A stretch of DNA of 64,000 bases, from positions 806,001-870,000 of the forward strand of contig CM082585.2 of NCBI GenBank assembly GCA_040954595.2. Direction: 5' to 3'. The notes below the pieces were generated by a model. That model was given only the letters and a program-made list of their open reading frames with translations. It searched no databases and was not told the DNA's origin. The translations under genes were made by a program, and so were the position numbers. Below, in pieces: positions 59,601 to 64,000 of the stretch; the first letter of the stretch is position 1, and each line of letters starts with the position of its first letter. The stretch is from Balanoglossus misakiensis (taxonomy: Eukaryota > Hemichordata).

Positions 59601-62600
59601 ATTTAAAGGGACAAAGTTTCTCTCACTCGCTGCCCTTTTTCCATTAACTATGTTTGATACAAGACACTGTTTATGTTATTCTACATGTGGATATATAGTG
59701 AATCAACATTCAACCACGCACAACTTCCATCCCGTTTGTAGGATATGAGAGTAAAAATATTGCCAAAATGAATAAACGGTAGAGACCAATTATTCATTTT
59801 GGCGAGTTTTTTCACTCTTGTGTCTACAAGTGGGATGGAAGTTGTTTGTGGTCAAACGTTGTTTCAATATATATCCACATGTAGAATAACATAAACGCTG
59901 AATTGTATCATCATAATTCCTGGAAAAAGGGTAGCGAGAGAGAGTGTTTGTCCCTTTAAAACATTGTTCTCTTGCATCATGAATCCTTGATTGCCTCTTC
60001 ATTCAAACAACGTCTTGATCAATTTGAATGCGTTACCTACCTGCCCAGTAATGTACATGAAAACCTCTCATTGTAACTGCATCATCACTCTTAATGTCAA
60101 CTCTCATCATACTTTTGGAAGATATGATGACATTGGGTAACTCCATCCCAGAAAATAAAGCAAGTCTGAGGGCAGGATTCAGTTCAGCGCCATCGTATAC
60201 AGACACTTGATCAGCCCCATCTTCTGTTGCAAAGGAGATAAACGGAAAAGATATAAAAAATAGCATCAAAGACACTTTGCTCCCATTTGATATGTACATT
60301 TAAATGTGACATACCGTACAATCATAGTGATCACAATTTCCTACACAAAACCATTAAGGGGCAAAGTCTCTCTCTCTCTCGCTGCCCCTTTTCCATTAAT
60401 TATCGTTTGATTATCGTTTATGTTATTCTAGATGTGGATATATAGTGAATCAACATTCCATCCCGCTTCATTTTGGGCGAGATTTTTACTCTCATATCCT
60501 AAAAATGGGATGGAAGGTGTGTGTGGTCGAATGTTGATTCACTATATATCCTCATGTAGAATAACATAAACGGTGTCTTGTATCAAACATAATTAATGGG
60601 AAAAGGGCAGCGAGAGAGAGAGACTTCGTCCCTATAAGGACACCTTTAGCATTGATGAGGTAATATAAGAATACATCTGATAAAGAATATTTTCACATCC
60701 CAATAAACCAAAATCCAAAACAACTGGAAGAGCCGTTTCTGACATAAGTGGACTTTTGGACCAAAAATGTCTAAAACTACCCACCCCCCTCCTCCCCAGT
60801 ATTGATATTTGTCACATGTTTATGTACACCATAATAACAAATATTGTAGGTCCTTGTAAACCAAATTTTAAGAAATCGGAAAAGTGACTACTGAGAATTG
60901 ACCAGAAATGACAAAAATAAAATGTATTTTTAAAAATATAATTACTATTTTTTGTCATGCTGTAAAACAACTCACACGATTAATTGCATCTGAATCCACT
61001 ACCTGTAAAGTGACAACAAATTCTGTTGTGAATGATGCCAGCTGTCAGTTACAATCTTCATTGTTGAGATAATTCTTGCCTTCAAAATATTCTGTACTGC
61101 TGAGATTCTGTTTATATGACTGTGCTATGAAATTCCCACCACACAAAGAATACACTGAAAGAAAGAAGAAGTCATCTTAACAGAAACACTTCACAAACAG
61201 GACATCAGCAAGATCACAGTCGAGGTAGGGCAAATATTGCCTACATGTGCAATCTATAATGTTATACCAGGTTCACGTAGGGTAAAATTCGAAACGTTTC
61301 AGAGACACTATTTGCCTAAGGTAAACACAGAGCATTAATGCTTTTAGTTGCCTTGTGTCCACACATGCAAAGTTTATGTGTAGTTCGCGAAAATTTATCG
61401 TTTGCGAAAATTTCCAGTTTTACATTATGTATAAAACTTGGTATTACCTGCTTGCCAAGATGCTTCAAAGCCAGTAGCAGTATGCGAACTATCTGAGAGA
61501 AATTTCACCAACATTGCATTACCACTGCTAATAACTTCATCAGGCTGGTCCGGTCCACTGTATGTAGCAAGAACTTTGGATGGGTCAAACACAGACACCT
61601 CGACAATGACAACAGTATCATGATAAAGTTCAGTGTCAAAATGTAGAAACTGAAAAGAATAAAAAAAATGTCACAACACACATCATAAATAGTGAGCTGT
61701 CTCAAGCCAATATACATGAAAATAAACACAGTTTCATGACTTAAGCCCCATTAGCTGTAACTTTTTGCATTTTTCAGTATTTCTATTCTGTGTATCAATT
61801 ATAGTTTCTTGTTCAGCTACGCAGGGCAGAGTTAAATCCATAGTCTTAACTTCTCAACGAAACCTATGAGGGCACAATCGGCATTGTTGTTGTTTGAAAA
61901 CATTCGTAAATAATAACAACAGTCAGTACACATACACATGACTCGTTGACAAGCAGAGAGCTGGGTGTGATGGGTTACTCATGAGGAGAGGAACAAGAAA
62001 AAGTGTTTAATTTAAATAATAACACATGATAGCGAGGGCAATATCACGATTTGAAGCCTGCATGAGGGATGGTGATCTCTGACCATAATATTGATGATGC
62101 CCGAGCCGCAGGCGAGGGTATCATCAATATTTTGGTCAGAGATCACCAGCCCGAGGGCAGGCTTCAAATCGTGATGTTGCCCGAGCATAATGTGTTATTA
62201 ATTTTATTACGCCGAACATTTGAACGTACATACACTGCAGCATGTAGCATGTAGACTCGCGTCCATATGTCGTACGTTGCTGAGAATGTAAAATGTCTCG
62301 ATCTCCCAAGAATTATACGATACCTACTTCGAACTTAGATTATTTTGAAAATACTGCGCTGTTGGTTGCGATTTTGGTGTATTTACTGCCCGTTTGCAGT
62401 AAAATATCATCCAGTAGAACAGGTGTTAAGCCTGTGTGTCGCTTTGAAGCCATATAGATGCGGGAGTCGACTGATCGTGAAGGAAGCCATTGAACGACAG
62501 TTTGGAACGCGCAGAAGTCGTGCCCAGAACACCAAAACAACCAAGTGGGCAATATCAGCGCACGCGACAGGGCTTAATCAACTCTAGCCATGTTATATCA

Positions 62601-63099
62601 CTTTTTTTTCTATATCACGTGAGCGCGTCTCAGCCAATCACGAAAACGGTATAATACGTGAGGTGTAATAAACACAAAACAAAATTACTGATAAACTAGC
62701 CTGAAGTTATAGATAATGGCCCTTTAATTCAAAAGTTTACCAAAAATCATGTTTGTTATAAGGAAGAAAAAAATCTAATTATTTTTTTTTAGTTGAAATG
62801 AATTTAAATCTAATACATGTGTCTGTTTTTTTTTTTAAGTGTTTGTATGTCGAATGGACGGGAAAAGGTGTTTTGTATAGGCAGGTTTCCAGATTAGACA
62901 GAGTTAGTGGTTTATGCAAGTTTTACTGTAAAAAATAACTGGTTTTGGAATTTGACAGTTTACAAGTGAGCACTTATTCTGGATGTTGCAGGTCCCTGGA
63001 TTGTCCAAATACATTCTTGTAGAATGTAATAATTATCATCTGGGTATCCAGTGCTGTGAAAGGTCCCCGATTCACCAGTTTCCAAACCACCACATGTTC
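53500..63099 (-). CDS. CUB-sushi-EGF extracellular protein gene (partial, 5' part damaged)
   Basis: Multi-exon gene transcribed leftward. Exons in transcript order: 63099-62978 and 61649-61448 (CUB 1), 61154-60978 and 60223-60041 (CUB 2), 58473-58289 and 57635-57452 (CUB 3), 56715-about 56614 (sushi, broken), 56369-56190, 55488-55306 and 54996-54814 (sushi), then 54335-54207 and 53685-53500 (calcium-binding EGF). Modules begin and end in phase 1, the normal arrangement for shuffled extracellular domains; each CUB is split by an internal intron. The architecture fits a secreted or membrane-anchored adhesion, complement-like or lectin-pathway-like protein. I cannot match it to a named orthologue. 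No signal peptide, start codon, transmembrane segment or stop is inside the window, so both ends are missing. Three lesions sit in CUB 1, CUB 2 and the first sushi exon, whereas the 3' five exons are clean. It is either a recent pseudogene, or a gene in which damaged phase-symmetric modules are skipped, or a locus with assembly errors. Confidence 0.8.
53740..54100 (-). repeat. Dispersed repeat family B, reverse copy in an intron
   Basis: gaaagtattgtcatttcttt, caccaatggtttgtctatgg, gagctatgtgtaaaatttcg and gacaatagtagaagtttg, inverted relative to 8405-8736. Confidence 0.78.
54207..54335 (-). CDS. Exon: calcium-binding EGF domain
   Basis: catttcag-type acceptor, 129 bp, GTGAGA donor, phase 1-1. 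Sequence DINECSTLVARCG, then CENRDGDYQCACLVGFEPD and ACK: six cysteines with the usual EGF spacing and a calcium-binding N-terminus. Confidence 0.9.
54424..54622. mobile_element. TIR element family C, copy 2
   Basis: From acaggaaattttcac to gaaaatttcctgttttacag. The interior has cgcgaactatgc, tgcgtaaaaaac, gataacaatg and gaaaattaatcg. It lies in the intron between the sushi and EGF exons. Confidence 0.8.
54814..54996 (-). CDS. Exon: sushi/CCP domain
   Basis: tttacttgcag acceptor, 183 bp, GTAAGT donor, phase 1-1. LNCSDILITDP, then MGSNITFYCNAGYELNG, LTCQSDLQWNSAIPSCI: four cysteines and the conserved Trp of a CCP module. Confidence 0.92.
55130..55295 (+). repeat. Dispersed repeat family B, partial copy
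   Basis: tcaattatcgactaaattca, ttcattatacatacat, attaaaagaaatgacca and ttttactgaatgtacatcc match 8588-8736. It stops only a few bases from the donor at 55300-55305. Confidence 0.75.
55306..55488 (-). CDS. Exon: sushi/CCP domain
   Basis: atccaaacag acceptor, 183 bp, GTAAGT donor, phase 1-1. ECPPPNVDNYLSYE, FGTTVAYSCPSGYSLTG, STCGEDGSWIGDPGYCQ: four cysteines and Trp in CCP spacing. Confidence 0.92.
55783..56090. mobile_element. 308-bp TTAA-flanked MITE in an intron
   Basis: TTAA at 55783-55786 and 56087-56090. Ends agcctctagagctgcca and tggcagctctagtggct are inverted with one mismatch. No coding. Confidence 0.88.
56190..56369 (-). CDS. Exon: sushi/CCP domain
   Basis: attttttag acceptor, 180 bp, GTAAGT donor, phase 1-1. 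ITCGGPPECSNG, GGIAYYQCIEGYQF, LECQADGVWGPLVPQCE: a complete CCP module. Confidence 0.92.
56430..56487. mobile_element. MITE A end fragment
   Basis: agagacaaattaagtctctc, tcactgcacttttttcatta, attatcttggatacaagaca: the left end of family A, cut at about 56487 where a fragment of the 115-bp MITE family starts. Confidence 0.75.
56490..56614. mobile_element. 115-bp-type MITE fragment cutting a sushi exon
   Basis: Related to 52874-52988 (gaaagagtgacctcaaagct, aaattatgtag, gaccggacatcccctttaa). Its TTAA end at 56611-56614 lies directly against sushi-coding sequence on the right. Confidence 0.78.
56614..56715 (-). pseudogene. Broken sushi/CCP exon (1-base deletion, truncated by MITE)
   Basis: After a ttctgacag acceptor it reads DCPEIVISEGVVTSTEIEG in phase with the preceding CUB exon. 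A missing base near 56660 (ggtatgatg where ggttatgatg would be expected) shifts the frame; in the shifted frame the CCP text VSVSFQCSDGYPVV continues. It then runs into a MITE at TTAA 56611-56614. The second half of the module is absent. Skipping it would keep the frame, because neighbours are both phase 1. Confidence 0.82.
56790..57016. mobile_element. Inverted-repeat element with ~62-bp arms
   Basis: Left arm agtgaaggggtcgtcgcaat, gcgtttgtttataaacatta, caattcattcacaaatccct pairs with right arm agggatttgtggatgaattg, caatgtttataaacaaacaa, gcgacgaccccatcactt. About 100 bp of centre separates them. Part of its right half is also found at the edge of the 90-bp array (52651). Confidence 0.85.
57234..57444. 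mobile_element. TIR element family C, copy 3, next to a splice donor
   Basis: tactgtaaaacactttattt to agtgttttacagta. The interior matches 35961-36162 closely (gcgaaatacgcgaaagcc, gatgcaatgga, gcgaaacagtggcctctctc). It ends one base before the donor of the CUB exon at 57452-57635. Confidence 0.88.
57452..57635 (-). CDS. Exon: CUB 3, C-terminal half
   Basis: tgtttctgaag acceptor, 184 bp, GTACAC donor, phase 0-1. VYNGTESDDDVIIG, then GHFSVVFRSSRTRPAKGF and ASFSP: the second half of a CUB domain. The donor GTACAC is not a strong match to consensus. Confidence 0.88.
57673..57871. mobile_element. TIR element family C, copy 4
   Basis: taccgtaaaacgggaaatc to cacgaaaattttatagta. Inner phrases are ttcgcgatatcaaaggtgg, gcgacaattaattttcac and ggctctcacatag. 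The intron between the two CUB 3 halves carries two copies in a row. Confidence 0.78.
57914..58123. mobile_element. TIR element family C, copy 5
   Basis: tactgtaaaatgggaaatg to tatcccgttttacagta, opposite in orientation to copy 4. Confidence 0.82.
58289..58473 (-). CDS. Exon: CUB 3, N-terminal half
   Basis: tttctttaaag acceptor, 185 bp, GTGAGT donor, phase 1-0. CQGIEILRSFGTIQSPGY, then YPDDVMCSWLIKEPTGRPL and the DYII end: CUB N-terminal strands with the C-x-W motif intact. Confidence 0.9.
58474..58699. other. Intron sequence, nothing recognised
   Basis: AT-rich intron without clear repeat structure. Confidence 0.4.
58700..59115 (+). repeat. ~145-bp tandem repeat, three units
   Basis: taatttgcatattcatgacc at about 58711, 58858 and 59002, each followed by caggtaggggcaccataaca, cacattc.accaaatttcag and gtagttagggagaagaa. 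Confidence 0.88.
59195..59224. other. Perfect 10-bp hairpin after a gacggacgac tract
   Basis: AGCTTGGCTG, ten bases, CAGCCAAGCT. It ends the repeat that starts at 58700 (ggacgacggacaacgg.. precedes it), so it is probably the terminus of one mobile repeat. Confidence 0.7.
59265..59540 (+). repeat. Dispersed repeat also at 25.4 and 32.0 kb
   Basis: ctggctgccttttattttg, cttccttaggtcaaac, ttctgttaaaaagttcc and aatgaccca occur in the same order at 25440-25790 and 31970-32220. Confidence 0.65.
59603..59959. mobile_element. Foldback MITE family A, copy 4 (TTAA-flanked)
   Basis: TTAA at 59603-59606 and 59956-59959. Ends agggacaaagtttctctc and gagagagtgtttgtccct. The palindromic interior has cattcaaccacgcacaac and gttgtttgtggtcaaacg. 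Confidence 0.9.
60041..60223 (-). CDS. Exon: CUB 2, C-terminal half
   Basis: ctcctttgcaacag acceptor, 183 bp, GTAGGT donor, phase 1-1. DGADQVSVYDGAELN, LFSGMELPNVIISSKSMMR, RGFHVHYWA: the VYDG..SGxxxP..I.SS pattern of a CUB domain. Confidence 0.88.
60354..60636. mobile_element. Foldback MITE family A, copy 5 (internal deletion)
   Basis: TTAA at 60354-60357; right side ccctATAA. Ends ggggcaaagtctctctctct and gagagagagacttcgtccct. The left arm is shortened (cattccatcccgcttcattt). Confidence 0.82.
60637..60977. other. Intron sequence, nothing recognised
   Basis: AT-rich intron with a short C-run at 60782. Confidence 0.4.
60978..61154 (-). pseudogene. Exon: CUB 2, N-terminal half with in-frame TGA
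   Basis: tttctttcag acceptor. LCGGNFIAQSYKQNLSSTEY, NYLNNEDCN, then TGA at 61047-61045 exactly where CUB domains have the Trp of C-x-W (TGG expected), then QLASFTTEFVVTLQ. Two donors are possible: GTAGTG after LQ (exon end 61003, wrong phase) or C|GTGTGA at 60977 (exon end 60978), which joins in frame with the DGADQ exon. The second is used here. A consensus GTGAGT overlaps it two bases on. Confidence 0.75.
61255..61345 (-). repeat. Dispersed repeat, inverted relative to 16893-16965
   Basis: ccaggttcacgtagggtaaa, agacactatttg, ggtaaacacagagc: the reverse of the 16.9-kb segment. Confidence 0.65.
61381..61427. mobile_element. TIR element family C, solo end
   Basis: tagttcgcgaaaatttatcg then tttgcgaaaatttccag and ttttacatta: only one end of the family C element is present. 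Confidence 0.7.
61448..61649 (-). CDS. Exon: CUB 1, C-terminal half
   Basis: ttcttttcag acceptor, 202 bp, GTAATA donor, phase 0-1. FLHFDTELYHDTVVIV, YSGPDQPDEVISSGNAM, VKFLSDSSHTATGFEASW: the SSGN..V.F.SD..GF.A.W signature of CUB domains. Confidence 0.9.
61740..62013. other. Intron sequence, nothing recognised
   Basis: No repeat or exon is seen. Confidence 0.4.
62014..62680. mobile_element. Element with ~85-bp terminal hairpin
   Basis: 62014-62192 is a long hairpin: cacgatttgaagcctgcatg, ggtgatctctgaccataata, ttgatgatgcccgag pair with ggtatcatcaatattttggt, cagagatcaccagcccgagg, gcaggcttcaaatcgtg. The right end (tatcacgtgagcgcgtctca, gccaatcacgaaaacgg, taatacgtgaggtgtaataa) resembles the right end of the insertion in LINE 2 (tatcacggtcacgtg, ctcgaccaatcaaatagc). 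Open frames inside are not recognisable. Confidence 0.65.
62978..63099 (-). CDS. Exon: CUB 1, N-terminal half with damaged donor
   Basis: gatattcag acceptor, phase 1 start. TCGGLETGESGTFHSTGY then YILQECIWTIQGPATSR: the first half of a CUB domain. The next exon starts in phase 0, and the only position giving phase 0 here is after AGA, where the intron starts ATAAGT where GTAAGT would be expected (62977-62972). No GT gives a correct join. It is the most 5' exon of this gene seen in the window. Confidence 0.82.
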
Positions 63100-63410
63100 C
63101 TGAATATCATTAAAATAAAAAGAAAGAGTATGTTTGTGTGATGAATGGTCATAAAGATTCAGCTCATCAAGTTGACGAAATTTCATTGATGATAAAATTA
63201 CTTCACCAACAGTGAGTATCCAATGTACATGTATAAAACAATGTTTGTATTAGTATAAATCAAATGTAAAAATTTTGAAACGACATTTATCACACCCGAA
63301 AATTCCAAGAACCGCATATTATGATTCTCTAAGCTCAAACTATCAGTGTGACAGATGCCAGATTCTTAAAATACTTGGCCCAGTTTTGTTTCTGATTTAT
63401 ATTTATGACA
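63100..63410. other. Intron or upstream sequence, nothing recognised
   Basis: No further CUB exon is seen. Confidence 0.4.
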
Positions 63411-63605
63411 TACTGTAAAACAGGAAATTTTTCATGATATCAAAAGTGGCAACAGTTATGCGATGATTGATTTTCGCATTCTCATATTTCACGGCATTGC
63501 TATCTTCGAAAAACATTTTGACACAACTTGTTTATTTTCGCGTTTTTTTTGGCTCTCGCATAGTTCGCAAAAATGTATCGCTCGCGAAAATTTCCTGTTT
63601 ACAGT
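63411..63605. mobile_element. TIR element family C, copy 6
   Basis: tactgtaaaacaggaaattt to gaaaatttcctgtttacagta. Inner phrases are tgatatcaaaagtggcaaca, gcattctcatatttcacggc and ggctctcgcatag. Confidence 0.85.
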
Positions 63606-63696
63606 ACAAAATTCTTGGAGGATCAGACTTTCTGCTGACAGTTCAAAAGTAGTCTTTAGTTGCAAAGGAGATGATCATACAATTAAACCACGATCG

Positions 63697-63704
63697 TGAC
63701 GTCA
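63697..63704. promoter_or_regulatory. Perfect CRE-like octamer TGACGTCA
   Basis: The sequence alone matches the palindromic CRE. There is no promoter evidence around it, so the role is speculative. Confidence 0.2.
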
Positions 63705-63780
63705 CACTATTCAATAGACAAGTCATTCACTGAGAGAACCTCCGTCTCACACAAAACCACAGGTTTAAAACCAAGTCCCG

Positions 63781-63819
63781 GGTAGTTCTAGAACTACCTC
63801 CGGGGGTTCTAGAACTACC
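63781..63819. promoter_or_regulatory. Two GTTCTAGAAC palindromes 21 bp apart
   Basis: GGTAGTTCTAGAACTACC (63781-63798) is a perfect 18-bp palindrome; GTTCTAGAAC recurs at 63806-63815. TTCnnGAA is the heat-shock element core, so this may be a factor-binding pair, or merely a small tandem duplication. Confidence 0.25.
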
Positions 63820-64000
63820 GCAGGACTCAGTCTCACCTGTCGTAACAAAAATACAAATACACAATGCTTTATTTGCATAATTACATTTACTTCTATACCT
63901 GTATTCAAAGTACATTTCATTTGAATAGAGTAATTGTTATGTTAATTGAAAGCGAACTGGATATGCGACAGTCTCCGGATCATTTCATTCAATGCTTCAC

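Overview
This window looks like a repeat-rich piece of an animal nuclear genome. The genes have introns with GT..AG boundaries and phase-1 extracellular modules (CUB, sushi/CCP, calcium-binding EGF). There are several non-LTR (LINE) fragments, a hAT-type transposase-derived gene and many short inverted-repeat elements. No operons or bacterial gene structure are visible. The expanded CUB/sushi/EGF repertoire, the ZNF862-like hAT relative and the repeat style suggest an invertebrate, perhaps a non-vertebrate deuterostome such as a lancelet or hemichordate. I could not confirm the species.

Layout. 1-5310 is an AT-rich satellite of about 78-bp monomers with an internal 1137-bp higher-order repeat. 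5311-10190 is non-coding sequence with two copies of a foldback MITE (family A) and other dispersed repeats. 10195-14820 holds two decayed LINEs, each interrupted by a smaller element. 15630-16722 (minus) is a frameshifted, intron-containing hAT/ZNF862-like gene. 17.8-21 kb carries dispersed repeats, one credible Pro/Gln-rich exon (19055-19276, plus) and a tandem array of about 167 bp. 23.3-33.9 kb contains a large foldback element and a segmental duplication whose two copies (23.93-26.9 and 30.41-33.87 kb) each hold a pair of small exon-like units with intact splice signals. 33.9-41.4 kb is dispersed repeat with a 740-bp TTAA-flanked element and a LINE 3' end. 41.47-42.41 kb holds two homologous exons separated by a 50-bp minisatellite built from the first exon and its splice donor. 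43.86-43.99 kb is an inverted-repeat element with a tRNA-like core. 44.15-52.64 kb is an array of 90-bp and 74/75-bp monomers with two different higher-order periods.

53.5-63.1 kb (minus) is the main gene: three CUB domains, one broken and three intact sushi domains, and two calcium-binding EGF domains, transcribed leftward and probably open at both window ends. Its 5' part carries a lost splice donor, a TGA at a conserved CUB tryptophan, and a sushi exon with a 1-base deletion that is cut by a MITE. The downstream sushi and EGF exons are intact. Most modules are flanked by phase-1 introns, so broken modules could be skipped in frame. The introns are packed with MITEs.

A recurring theme is insertion at TTAA. 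At least five unrelated short inverted-repeat families are flanked by TTAA, and for one of them the other copy of the segmental duplication keeps the empty TTAA site.
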